In this document: in pieces, positions 25,253-34,592 of the stretch
Numbering within the stretch: position 1 is the stretch's first letter
Layout of the letters: every line of letters starts with the position of its first letter
Assembly (NCBI RefSeq): GCF_000368025.1
Contig: NZ_KB849211.1
Span: forward strand, 405,155-469,154
Direction of reading: 5' to 3'
Length of the DNA stretch: 64,000 nucleotides
From: Acinetobacter parvus DSM 16617 = CIP 108168
GTDB lineage: Bacteria; Pseudomonadota; Gammaproteobacteria; Pseudomonadales; Moraxellaceae
Notes under the pieces: model-generated
Database searches by the model: none
The model's input: only the letters and a program-made list of their open reading frames with translations
What the model was told of the DNA's origin: nothing
Program-made: the position numbers and the translations under genes

Positions 25253-27097
25253 TCATTGATGTTTTTGGATAGCTTGGTCTAGCTTGCTGGCTTTATCTGC
25301 ATCCACCCACCAATACTCCCAACCCACTGAAAGTTTTGGTTTAATTTTAGGCTGCTGATAGATATCCCAATAGGCAAACCAGCGTTCAGGCTTGCCATAA
25401 GTCAGGATTTGATAATAGCCTGCCCGCAACAAACGATCCAGCACACGGGTATACAGCACTACTTCATCACGGTGTTTGGCAGCCACAATCTTGTCAATCA
25501 TCTGGTCAATCGCAGGATTCTTAATTCCTGAATAATTATAGTTATTCGACTCATCTGCGGCAGCACTGCTCCAAAACTGCGCCTGTTCCTTACCTGGGGT
25601 TAAAGTTTGTGGCATTTTCATCACCATCATATCAAAGTCCTGACGGCGAATCCGTTCCATATACTGCGGCACATCCACTTGCCTCAGCTTGACCTGAATC
25701 CCTAAACGATTCAAATTACGTACAAAGGGCATCAACTCACGTTGTGGATTTTCCAGTTGCATGAGCAGTTCAATTTGAATCAGTTTGCCCTGCCGATCAT
25801 ATAACTTGCCATTGCGAATCATATAGCCCGCATCTTTTAGAATTTTTTGGGCAATCAATAAATTCTGACGGTTAAAACCGCTGCCATCCGATACAGGATA
25901 ATGCCAATCGGCCAACACACCTTGTCGCATGACAGGATCAAGCCGTTTCAGAAAAGGCTGAATGATGTTTAATTCTGCTGTACTAGGCTTGCCTGTTGCA
26001 GCCAAATCCGTATTATCAAAATAGCTTTGTAAACGTCGGTTTTGATTAAAAAATAATGCTTTATTTTGCCATTCAAAATCGTAGGCATAGGTTAAAGCTT
26101 TACGCAGATGAATATCATTTAAAGGTGAACGGCGAATATTAAATACCAGACTTTGAATATCTAAGGGCGTACCTAGACGGGCTTTATACTTTTTGATCCA
26201 GCCCGATTGCATCGCTGGAAAATGGTAAGCGGTTATCCAGTTACGGATATTTTTTTCTTCGTATAAATAAAATTGTCGGGATTTAAAACCCTCAAAACTG
26301 ACCTCTAAATTACGGTAATAGACATATTTCAGCCGATCAAAATTATAACGCCCTTTATTGACAGGCAAGTCTCTGGCCCAATAATTTGGACTACGTTTAT
26401 AGCTTATACTCCGCCCTGCATCAATACGCTCCAGCATATAAGGTCCAGATCCTACAATTGGCTGCAAAGTAATACGGGTAAAATCCTTATTGCTCCAGTC
26501 CTGCTTGGAATAGATGGGTAGGCTTGCCACAATCAGCGGCATTTCCACATTATTCCTGGATTTAAAAATAAATTTAACCTGATACCTGGAAATGACTTCT
26601 GTTTTTGCCAAATCGGACAAATACATTTGAAAACCCAGATTGGCTTTGGTCTGGTAGGTATCAAAAGTAAATTTAACATCGTCTGCGGTGACAGGCTGAC
26701 CATTATTGAAACGGGCTTTAGGATTGAGGTGGAAAATTACAAATCGCAGGTCATCAGGATCATAACTGACTTTTTCGGCCAATAGGGGATACATCACCCG
26801 TGGCTCATCCAAAGAACGGTCCATCAGACTATCAAATAGATAATTCACGCCCTCTGTGGCACTGCCTTTACCATTCATGCTATTTAAATTGTCAAACGTT
26901 CCCAGACTGGATTGGCTAAGCACTCCACCTTTCGGTGCATTCGGATTGGCATAAGGCATGGCGTGTAATTGTGCGTATTTTGGGGTCACATGCATTGCCA
27001 AATAAGGCGTGGTATGTACGGCTGCAAATGAGAACTGAGCAAAAAGGCTTAGTCCATACAATAGACTAAGCCTCTTGCTAGCAAGCAACGCAATCAT
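25253..27097 (-). CDS. yejA: Periplasmic peptide-binding protein (YejA-like)
   Basis: Substrate-binding protein (SBP_bac_5 family) of about 614 residues, exported by an N-terminal signal peptide ending near LFAQFSFA|AV. The mature start LHAMPYANPNAPKGG and SLDEPRVMYPLLAEKV match the YejA branch; later VEYL-type core regions and LQSLVFNIRRSPLND are readable. It would bind oligopeptides for the YejBEF importer. The ATG at 27097 lies 6 bases past the mltD stop, so it is probably coupled to mltD. That order suggests uptake of murein-derived or other periplasmic peptides, but this is inference. Confidence 0.88.
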   Translation of the reverse strand: MIALLASKRLSLLYGLSLFAQFSFAAVHTTPYLAMHVTPKYAQLHAMPYANPNAPKGGVLSQSSLGTFDNLNSMNGKGSATEGVNYLFDSLMDRSLDEPRVMYPLLAEKVSYDPDDLRFVIFHLNPKARFNNGQPVTADDVKFTFDTYQTKANLGFQMYLSDLAKTEVISRYQVKFIFKSRNNVEMPLIVASLPIYSKQDWSNKDFTRITLQPIVGSGPYMLERIDAGRSISYKRSPNYWARDLPVNKGRYNFDRLKYVYYRNLEVSFEGFKSRQFYLYEEKNIRNWITAYHFPAMQSGWIKKYKARLGTPLDIQSLVFNIRRSPLNDIHLRKALTYAYDFEWQNKALFFNQNRRLQSYFDNTDLAATGKPSTAELNIIQPFLKRLDPVMRQGVLADWHYPVSDGSGFNRQNLLIAQKILKDAGYMIRNGKLYDRQGKLIQIELLMQLENPQRELMPFVRNLNRLGIQVKLRQVDVPQYMERIRRQDFDMMVMKMPQTLTPGKEQAQFWSSAAADESNNYNYSGIKNPAIDQMIDKIVAAKHRDEVVLYTRVLDRLLRAGYYQILTYGKPERWFAYWDIYQQPKIKPKLSVGWEYWWVDADKASKLDQAIQKHQ

Positions 27098-27103
27098 GCG
27101 CAA

Positions 27104-30100
27104 TTACAGGTTCGGGACTTTAATCACATCACCAATACGCAATTGAGTTTTTGGGGTAAGATCATTCATCTCAGCCAGTGCATTAATTTCCATGCCATAC
27201 TTACTCGCCAGACCAATCAAGGTATCACCACGTTTTACCTTATACTCTGTTACCGTTTTTGGAATGGAGATACTCTGACCACGTTGCAGGCTGGTAGTGG
27301 CTTTTAGATCATTCAACTCTGCCAGTTCACGTCCAGACATGCCTAAACGGCTGGCAATGCTGTTCAGTGACTCACCTGCTTTCACTGTATATTTTTCGGT
27401 GTTCTTGCTTGATACCGCCTTGGTGTTGGCACTATTTTTACTATTATCCGCTTTGGCAGATTCAGTTTTCGGTAAATCACCTGTCAGTTTAAGTTTTTGT
27501 CCAATACGAACATTACTGTCACGAGACAAGTTGTTTAAGGCAGCAACATCTTCAAGCTGTAAGGCATAGCGGTTCGCAATACTGGTTAAAGTATCTCCAG
27601 ACTTCACTGTGTAAGTATCTGGCACACTGTCTTCTTTGGCTTTGGCACTGCTATTATTTGCCTTAGTTGGCGCATCACCCGTGAGTTTTAAACGCTGACC
27701 AACACGCACACCAGCCGTTCTCTCCAGTCCATTCAAGTCCGCAATATAGTTGACGGTCAGGTCATATTTGCTGGCAATTGCATTGAGGCTGTCGCCAGAC
27801 TGAACCACATATTGCTCAGGAACAGTTGAACCTGCTGGAATCCTGATGGTCTGCCCTAGACGAACACTACTATTGGACTTCAGCTTATTTAACTCGGCCA
27901 ATTCATTCAGGGTGATTTTTGATTTTGTCGCAATACTGGATAAGGTATCACCGCGTTGAACCGTGTAGTTCTCAGTCTTGTAGCTGGTTGATGCACTTAC
28001 ATTTTCATACTTAACCGTATTTTTAGGCTCGACATTATCCTCAGTTTGTGACACCTCGTGCAGGGGTACATTAATTTTTTGCCCCACCAACAAGTTACTA
28101 CCCGATGTCAGTCCTGGCGTTAAATCAGCCAGCTCCTGATTCGACAAGGCATAGCGGTCCGCAATCAGTTTGAGATATTCACCACGTTTCACCGTATAGG
28201 ACTTGGTCGCCACTTTTTGGGCTGTGGATGTCTTTGTCTCTGGCACACGTACTGTTTGTTGATTGTTACGCGTATTGGTTTTAGGCTCAACCAATGTGAG
28301 CTTTTGCCCTACAAACAAGCCGTCCGTTATAGAGAGATTATTATAGTCGGCCAATTGTTTAAGACTTAGATCAAAACGCGCCGCCAAATTGGTCAGGCTA
28401 TCACCTGACTGCACCACATAACTTTCTGGCTTGCTTTCCACTGCTTTGGAGGTATCAGCTTGTGGTTTTGCATCATAGAGATACAGGCTTGCCCCGACAA
28501 ACAGTGTTCCTGTTGGATCAATCTGGTTCCATTTGGCAATGTCACGCCAGTTCACCCCATTCTTTTGGGCAATTGAGGCCAGTGTATCACCTGGTTGAAC
28601 GGTATAGGTACTGCGCTTGCCTTTTGGTGCGACCACCACAACATCGGTATCGGTCTTGATGTAAGGCTTACCCTGATTACGCTTGGCATCTTCACTATTG
28701 GCAATTTCTGGGCTTTCAGCCAAGGTTTTTGGATAAGCAAAGCCCTTGCTGACTTCCTGACCTTTCTGATCGGCAACCGATTGGCTGGTCTGAATCGCGG
28801 TCAGCTTAATCTTGCCATCAAATGGATCAACAATTTCTGTTCCCTGTGGGGCAATGGCCTTAATTTCAGCAACCACCTGATCTTTTTCAGCCTGTGTTGC
28901 CTGCGGCTCTAGCACTTGTGTTACGGTTTTTTTCACACCTTCCTGCTTCACAGCAGCAACAATCTGCTCGCGCTCCTGCATTGAAATTGGTGGTTCAATT
29001 CTGACAGGCTTAACATTTGGTGCTGGTGTAATCGCCACAGGAATACGCGGTGCACTCGGCACGTCCGCCGCCGCGGCAAAAGAGGCCAAGGCATTTGAAC
29101 CCATAGGAGTAGCAATCTTGGTCGGCGTTTTTGTTGTTGTGGTAACGGGTACAGTATTGGTCTTCGTGGTTAATGGTGGCGGTGGTGTGGTGGATGGCTT
29201 AACGATTTGCCCCACATTGCCTATAGTTGAGGTGGTTGTGCGTACTGTGGTTGAGCTGGTTAATGGGTTCATTGCAGGTGGCGACGCACTACTTGCCCAG
29301 AATCCACCAGAACCTGCCTTGCCAGAACGTAATTTTCCATCAATCGATGGACTTAAGTCCGCAGGAATCAGGATGCGCATTGGACTCATCGGGTCAACCA
29401 TCTCACCACGGTAGGCTGGGTTCAATGTATACAGTTCAGCACGGCTTAATCCCGTGATCGAGGCAATCTGGTTTAACTCAAGCGGCGCGGACAAGGCAAC
29501 TTCACGAAAGTGAGGTCGGTTGGCAATTGGTGGTAATGCCACACCATAAGCGCCTGGGTTTTTAATAATTTGTGCAACCGCCAGAAAACGGGGAACATAG
29601 TTCATGGTTTCCTGTGGCAGTTTCAGGGACCAGTAGTCAGTTGGCAACCCAGCCGCCTTATTACGGTTAATTGCCTGCTGGATTCGACCTGGCCCTGCAT
29701 TATAGGCAGCCAGTGCCAGTTCCCAAGAACCAAATTGATTATATAAGCTGCCTAAAAACTCATAAGCGGCACGTGTGGACTCAACCACATCACGGCGGCC
29801 ATCATATAAACTGGTTTGCTGCAAACCGTAGATACGTCCCGTACTTGGAATAAACTGCCACAAACCCGCGGCTGCCGCACTACTGGTTGCCGCTGGGTCA
29901 TAAGAGCTTTCAATTACGGGCAAAAGTGCCAATTCAGTCGGCATACCACGGCGTTCAGCCTCTTTTACAGTGTGGTATAAATAACGGCTGGCACGCGCAC
30001 TTAAACGGTCCAGATAAGGTTGACGGGAAATAAACCAGCTACGCTGCGCCTCGATACGCGAGTCCCAACGGTTTAAGTCCATCTTGAAACCCACAGTCAT

Positions 30101-30373
30101 CCGTTTCCAGACATCACCATGTTTCAAGACTAAAAGACGGTCGCCTTCCACCGCACGCATATCGGTTGCGGAAAGCAGGTCTTCCAGAGAATCCAGACTG
30201 TTTGCATCCAAAAGGCCTGAACCCACTTGTTTTGAAGATGAAACCTTGCTTGTCTGAGGGGTTGATGAACAACCTGTGGTCATTCCCAACGCGGCTAGAG
30301 CGGAAGTGAGTACAGTAATTTTGAATAATGATGTTGCAGATGTTTGCCACACCAATGTGCTCGATTTATACAT
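27104..30373 (-). CDS. mltD: Membrane-bound lytic transglycosylase MltD with eight LysM repeats
   Basis: Outer-membrane lipoprotein that cleaves glycan strands of peptidoglycan. At 1089 residues it is more than twice the E. coli protein. The lipobox ends in MTTGC (Cys at about 35). The SLT domain spans about residues 130-270, with the catalytic Glu in PVIESSYDPAATS and then GLWQFIPSTGRIYGL and ALAAYNAGPGRI. A Thr/Pro-rich linker follows at about 380-460. Then come eight LysM modules, each starting Y-x-V-x-x-G-(D/E)-x-L, the first near residue 590 and the last at the C-terminus. E. coli MltD has two. It heads a possible transcript with yejABEF. Confidence 0.93.
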   Translation of the reverse strand: MYKSSTLVWQTSATSLFKITVLTSALAALGMTTGCSSTPQTSKVSSSKQVGSGLLDANSLDSLEDLLSATDMRAVEGDRLLVLKHGDVWKRMTVGFKMDLNRWDSRIEAQRSWFISRQPYLDRLSARASRYLYHTVKEAERRGMPTELALLPVIESSYDPAATSSAAAAGLWQFIPSTGRIYGLQQTSLYDGRRDVVESTRAAYEFLGSLYNQFGSWELALAAYNAGPGRIQQAINRNKAAGLPTDYWSLKLPQETMNYVPRFLAVAQIIKNPGAYGVALPPIANRPHFREVALSAPLELNQIASITGLSRAELYTLNPAYRGEMVDPMSPMRILIPADLSPSIDGKLRSGKAGSGGFWASSASPPAMNPLTSSTTVRTTTSTIGNVGQIVKPSTTPPPPLTTKTNTVPVTTTTKTPTKIATPMGSNALASFAAAADVPSAPRIPVAITPAPNVKPVRIEPPISMQEREQIVAAVKQEGVKKTVTQVLEPQATQAEKDQVVAEIKAIAPQGTEIVDPFDGKIKLTAIQTSQSVADQKGQEVSKGFAYPKTLAESPEIANSEDAKRNQGKPYIKTDTDVVVVAPKGKRSTYTVQPGDTLASIAQKNGVNWRDIAKWNQIDPTGTLFVGASLYLYDAKPQADTSKAVESKPESYVVQSGDSLTNLAARFDLSLKQLADYNNLSITDGLFVGQKLTLVEPKTNTRNNQQTVRVPETKTSTAQKVATKSYTVKRGEYLKLIADRYALSNQELADLTPGLTSGSNLLVGQKINVPLHEVSQTEDNVEPKNTVKYENVSASTSYKTENYTVQRGDTLSSIATKSKITLNELAELNKLKSNSSVRLGQTIRIPAGSTVPEQYVVQSGDSLNAIASKYDLTVNYIADLNGLERTAGVRVGQRLKLTGDAPTKANNSSAKAKEDSVPDTYTVKSGDTLTSIANRYALQLEDVAALNNLSRDSNVRIGQKLKLTGDLPKTESAKADNSKNSANTKAVSSKNTEKYTVKAGESLNSIASRLGMSGRELAELNDLKATTSLQRGQSISIPKTVTEYKVKRGDTLIGLASKYGMEINALAEMNDLTPKTQLRIGDVIKVPNL

Positions 30374-30691
30374 AAAAACTTCCAGTCAACTCACGCTAGT
30401 TCTTTTTCAATTAGCCATTGTAGTAAAGCATGCCGCTTAGACAAGGCAATAATTTAGCGTGATTTGCATGGAAATGTTACAAGAAATTAAAAAATATGTG
30501 TTTTGTAACGTCTAGAGGAAGAATTTCACCTTACAATACAAGAAATAGGATGGAAATGCTAAAATCTTCCATCCATACGGGAAAACTACAGTGTTATTCC
30601 AATTGCTCAAGGTCACAGCAGAATATTTGTCTAACCGATTTAGATGGCAATGCTGGAAACTTTTTATTCCATTTATGATTTAGGTTCAGAT
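30374..30691. other. Divergent promoter region between mltD and rnhA-dnaQ
   Basis: About 318 bases separate the divergent starts. Promoters for both must be here. I see only AT-rich sequence and an AGG ribosome site 7 bases before the rnhA-dnaQ ATG at 30692. Open frames in this interval have no protein-like features. Confidence 0.4.
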
Positions 30692-32050
30692 ATGTCACAA
30701 ACAATCACACTCTATGTTGATGGCGCATGCAAGGGCAACCCAGGTTTAGGGGGTTGGGGTGCATACATCATTACCGAACAGGGTGAACACAAGCTGTGTG
30801 GTGGCGAACCAGAAACAACCAACAACCGCATGGAACTGACTGCTGCAATTGAGGGAATTGCATTTTGCCCAACTGATGCACACCTCATCATCTGGACAGA
30901 CTCCAATTATGTCAAGCAAGGTATCACTGAATGGATTCATGGCTGGAAAAAGAAGAACTGGAAAGATGTCAAAAACCCAGACCTCTGGAAAAAACTTGAT
31001 GCAACCTGTGCCAACCGTGAGATTGAGTGGAACTGGATAAAAGGTCATGCAGGTCATGCGGGCAATGAAATGGCAGATCAACTGGCCAATTTGGGTGCGG
31101 AACAGACTGCCAAACAACTAAAATCCACAACACAGGCTAACGCTGATACAAAAAAGCCTGAACCAGATTGGCTTCTGGACGACCCTTTTGGTTTAGATAT
31201 GATGGCGGATCAGGACGAAATTGAGGAAGAGCTTGAAATAGAAATAAATGTTCAGGACAATATGGCTGAAACAGAGATATTGCCCGACACCTCAGCAACA
31301 CCAGCAAGCAGCCTACATCCACAAATTGTTGTGACTGAAGCCAAGTTAAATCTTCAGGGCCCGCGCCAGCTGATTCTGGATACCGAAACCACAGGTTTTT
31401 ATTATCAGGATGGCGACCGCATTATTGAGGTGGGCGCGATTGAAATGATCAACCGCAAACTGACGGGTAGCTCGATTCATATTTATATCAATCCTGAAAA
31501 ACCTGTTGGTGACTCAGAGGCCATCCACGGCATCACCGACGATTTTCTACAAGACAAGCCCACGTATGCAGAAATTGCCGATACGCTATTTGCCTACTTA
31601 AAAGGTGCCGAGATCATTGCACACAATGCAACCTTCGATATGAACTTCCTCGACATGGAGTTCAAGCGTGCTGGCCTGCCCTTACTTTCCGAAGTGTGTG
31701 AAGTGACCGACACATTGGCACTGGCAAAAAATAAGCATCCTGGCCAAAAGAATTCTTTGGATGCTTTGGTGAGGCGTTACGAAATTCCTGCGCGGGACCG
31801 TACTTTCCACGGTGCGTTACTGGATGCCGAGATTCTGGCAGATGTCTACCTTGCCATGACGGGTGGACAGGTTTCCTTTGATATAGATGCCCTGTCACAA
31901 ACGGAACAAGGTCAAAATAAAAACACCCGTCAACGTGTGCAGATTGAGCTTCCTGTCATTTATGCATCAGGTGATGAATTGGCCCAACATGAGACATGGG
32001 TCAAACAATTTGAACAGAAACATGGAAAGCCTTGCTTTTTTGCAAAATAA
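30692..32050 (+). CDS. Fusion of RNase HI and DNA polymerase III epsilon (proofreading) subunit
   Basis: One 452-residue frame encodes two enzymes. Residues 1-135 are RNase HI (RnhA), which removes RNA from RNA-DNA hybrids: Asp10 in LYVDGACKGNPG, Glu48 in NNRMEL, Asp70 in IIWTDSNYV, and the HAGHAGNEMADQ end. Residues 136-225 are an acidic, low-complexity linker. Residues 226-410 are the DnaQ exonuclease: Asp230/Glu232 in LILDTETTGF, HGITDDFL, HNATFDMNFL and FHGALLDAE. The position of the E. coli clamp-binding motif (after MTGGQ) reads QVSFDI here, a changed version. Separate rnhA and dnaQ are adjacent in E. coli; here they are fused. The start at 30692 has an AGG site. Confidence 0.93.
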   Translation: MSQTITLYVDGACKGNPGLGGWGAYIITEQGEHKLCGGEPETTNNRMELTAAIEGIAFCPTDAHLIIWTDSNYVKQGITEWIHGWKKKNWKDVKNPDLWKKLDATCANREIEWNWIKGHAGHAGNEMADQLANLGAEQTAKQLKSTTQANADTKKPEPDWLLDDPFGLDMMADQDEIEEELEIEINVQDNMAETEILPDTSATPASSLHPQIVVTEAKLNLQGPRQLILDTETTGFYYQDGDRIIEVGAIEMINRKLTGSSIHIYINPEKPVGDSEAIHGITDDFLQDKPTYAEIADTLFAYLKGAEIIAHNATFDMNFLDMEFKRAGLPLLSEVCEVTDTLALAKNKHPGQKNSLDALVRRYEIPARDRTFHGALLDAEILADVYLAMTGGQVSFDIDALSQTEQGQNKNTRQRVQIELPVIYASGDELAQHETWVKQFEQKHGKPCFFAK

Positions 32051-32178
32051 ATTTACTGATCAATGTTATTTTTTGTATTTCAAGCTTTGAAAGTTACGCT
32101 ATATTAGCCTATAGAACATTTAAACCTCCTGTTGCGGGAGGTTCATGGATATAACAACTCAGGAAAGGTGTAGGTCAT

Positions 32179-33825
32179 ATGTCTTACCAAACCTCGATTC
32201 ATTTCGACCCAACGGCATTACTAATAATAAAAAATGAAATCGACAATTCGATTAAATTGGTGGAGACAGCAGTTAATACGCTTGCTGAAGAACAAGCCTT
32301 ACCTTTTGGTATTGATGACGCACTCAATCAGTTTGAGCAATGCACACAGGTGCTTGCCCTGATTGATATGCCGCATTTGTCACAGATCACCGAGTATTCG
32401 GCTGAGTTGATGCGTAAAATCATGGCTCAACCGCAGCAAATCAAGACCAGTGATGTGGTTACCCTCAGTGAAGGCACCACCATGCTGAAGCGCTATATCG
32501 AGTTTATCAGCCTGCGTGAAGTCAAGGTTCCCCAGTTCCTGCTGGATACCCTGAACCGTTTGGAAAAAGCGCTGGGCAAACCAATCACCAAAGAAGGCCA
32601 GACCATTCAGCCTTTGCTGGACTGCATCACACCAAACTTTAATCTGCCACAGGCGCCAAGTCTGGAAAAATCCCAATATATTCACCAGCTTTACAAGCTA
32701 TGCCTGAACAAGCTGATCAAGCAGGCAGAAACACCTCTGGACTTGCAGGGCATCAAACTTGTTGGTGTCTACCTTGCGGGCATGGCTTCAAATCTTCCCA
32801 GTCAGCAATACTGGCAACTGGTTAATGTGGGTTTAAGCCATATTGATGAACTACTGATTACCGAAGCACGTTTACGCACCCTGATTCAGGTTGAAACCAA
32901 TATTGGCAAATTCCTGGCACAGCCGTCTGCCTACCAAAGCAACCTGAGCGATCTTGCAGATATTCTCAGCATCTGCATTAGTCAGGAAGATGATGTTTCC
33001 CAGCATATCCGTGAACAGCTCAACATTGGCGATGAACTGTTAAGCGATACCCAGTTGCAGGTGCTCAGCCGTCATTTATATGGCCCTGACTATGAAACCA
33101 TTCATACCATCAGCCAGTTGATGACCAATGAAATGGCGCAGATTCGTAATGAAATTGAATATAATCATCAGAATATGTCAACTGAGAAAACTCAGGAGCT
33201 ACAACTAAAGCTGAACCAGCTTGCAAATGTGTTCAAGGTGCTTAACCTGAATGAGGCGGCAAAAGAGCTGATCCAGCAGGCTGAAAAACTCAGTCAATCC
33301 AATACACTAACGGATGTAGCTTCAGTACAGCAGTTGATGAACAGTATTCTAGCATCGATGAACTCAATCGGCATTCTGGAGCGTAACTACACCTCTAGCC
33401 GTTTGCAGCTGCGTGTCAATAACATGCATATCTCACTAGACCGTTTAGATGAAGCACATAAGGCGTTGTTGACTGAGACAAAAACACTGATTGAGACACT
33501 GACCCAAACCCTAAGCCTATATGTTCAGGATCCAGCCTCACATAGTCTGCAGGCATTGCCAGAGTATCTTAAGGAGCTATCTGGTGCTGCCCTGTTCCTT
33601 GGCAGTTCTGCTCAACAGACAGCATTGTTGACTGCGGCGAACTTTGCCCAGAATCGCTTAAACCAGAATCTGGCTTTAGATGCAGAGCAGGTGAACTGCA
33701 TTTTAAATGTGGTTGCAGGTCTGGATTTACTGGTGGATAACCTTAAGAATAAACAACCTGTATTGCAATCTATGTTTGATGTGGCATTATCAAGCAGTCA
33801 GCAATTACAAAACATCGCCGCATAA
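32179..33825 (+). CDS. fimL: FimL-like scaffold protein (ChpA N-terminal homologue)
   Basis: A 548-residue, mostly helical cytoplasmic protein. Its length and the pattern of Hpt-like helical blocks without a phosphorylatable His resemble Pseudomonas FimL, which is related to the N-terminus of the type IV pilus chemosensor kinase ChpA. FimL there binds FimV and PilG to raise cAMP and twitching. Readable stretches are FEQCTQVLALIDMPHL, KRYIEFISLREVKVPQFLLD and YHxL-type helices throughout. No kinase or receiver domain follows. nudC starts on its stop codon (TAATG). The call is from pattern and length; other ChpA-like proteins are possible. Confidence 0.65.
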   Translation: MSYQTSIHFDPTALLIIKNEIDNSIKLVETAVNTLAEEQALPFGIDDALNQFEQCTQVLALIDMPHLSQITEYSAELMRKIMAQPQQIKTSDVVTLSEGTTMLKRYIEFISLREVKVPQFLLDTLNRLEKALGKPITKEGQTIQPLLDCITPNFNLPQAPSLEKSQYIHQLYKLCLNKLIKQAETPLDLQGIKLVGVYLAGMASNLPSQQYWQLVNVGLSHIDELLITEARLRTLIQVETNIGKFLAQPSAYQSNLSDLADILSICISQEDDVSQHIREQLNIGDELLSDTQLQVLSRHLYGPDYETIHTISQLMTNEMAQIRNEIEYNHQNMSTEKTQELQLKLNQLANVFKVLNLNEAAKELIQQAEKLSQSNTLTDVASVQQLMNSILASMNSIGILERNYTSSRLQLRVNNMHISLDRLDEAHKALLTETKTLIETLTQTLSLYVQDPASHSLQALPEYLKELSGAALFLGSSAQQTALLTAANFAQNRLNQNLALDAEQVNCILNVVAGLDLLVDNLKNKQPVLQSMFDVALSSSQQLQNIAA

Positions 33826-34577
33826 TGACTCAGCTCTCACTTGCTTATATTTTTCAACACCAGAAACTGTTAGTTGATGAAAACCTGCAACTGCCAAAGG
33901 TTGAAAAGTTAGCAAGTGACCTCCCCATCCATCACAATGATCATGTCATTGCACGTGATCTGCTTGAACATGAATCTGTTCCCGATGGCTATCAACTGAT
34001 TCCCATTCGGGAACTAATCCAGTTATGGTCCACAACAGAATTTCTACAGGCTAGCCGTGCGGTGCAACTGCTTGAGTGGCGGCGTAACCATAAATTCTGT
34101 AGCCACTGTGGACATGCCACGGAAATCCATTCCAAAGAATATGCTATGGTTTGCCCTGCCTGTGGCTATCATCAATACCCACGTGTACAGCCTTGTGTCA
34201 TTACAATCATTACCAAAGGTGATGATGAACTCTTACTTGCGAAATCAGCGCATAATAAAAGTAATATGTACGGTCTAATCGCTGGATTTGTTGAGGTTGG
34301 TGAAACACTGGAAGAGGCAGTACAACGGGAAGCCTTTGAGGAAGTCGGTGTCAAGCTTAAAAATATCCGCTATATGTCAAGTCAGCCGTGGCCATTTCCA
34401 AGCAACCTGATGATTGCCTTTCATGCTGAATATGATTCAGGTGACATTCAGCTCCAGCTTGAAGAAATTGCTGATGCCAGATTTTTTAAGTTTGACCAAC
34501 TGCCTGAAATTCCGTTTAAGGGCAGTATTGCCCACAGTATGATCATGCAGGTCATAGAAAGTAAAAAAGCATCTTAA
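33825..34577 (+). CDS. nudC: NADH pyrophosphatase / RNA deNADding enzyme NudC
   Basis: Cleaves NADH to NMNH and AMP and removes NAD caps from RNA. The 250-residue protein carries the four-Cys zinc site (FCSHCGHAT and VCPACGYHQYPR), the Nudix box GFVEVGETLEEAVQREAFEEVGV and the NudC signature SQPWPFPSN, which has Asn where Ser is usual at the last position. It starts within the fimL stop (TAATG), so it is translationally coupled. A bidirectional terminator follows. Confidence 0.93.
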   Translation: MTQLSLAYIFQHQKLLVDENLQLPKVEKLASDLPIHHNDHVIARDLLEHESVPDGYQLIPIRELIQLWSTTEFLQASRAVQLLEWRRNHKFCSHCGHATEIHSKEYAMVCPACGYHQYPRVQPCVITIITKGDDELLLAKSAHNKSNMYGLIAGFVEVGETLEEAVQREAFEEVGVKLKNIRYMSSQPWPFPSNLMIAFHAEYDSGDIQLQLEEIADARFFKFDQLPEIPFKGSIAHSMIMQVIESKKAS

Positions 34578-34590
34578 ACGATGCTTTTTT
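34563..34590. terminator. Bidirectional terminator between nudC and the hydrolase
   Basis: AAAAAAGCATC and GATGCTTTTTT make an 11-bp stem with a 6-base loop. It starts inside the nudC stop region and ends 3 bases from the stop of the convergent gene. Confidence 0.85.
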
Positions 34591-34592
34591 AT

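Noticed and set aside
27120..28640. Regularly spaced repeats resembling a CRISPR array
   Set aside because: They are protein-coding LysM repeats in frame within mltD. Spacing follows the domain length and there are no cas genes.
27297..29414. Several open frames opposite mltD
   Set aside because: They are low-complexity shadows of the LysM and Thr/Pro-rich coding sequence on the other strand.
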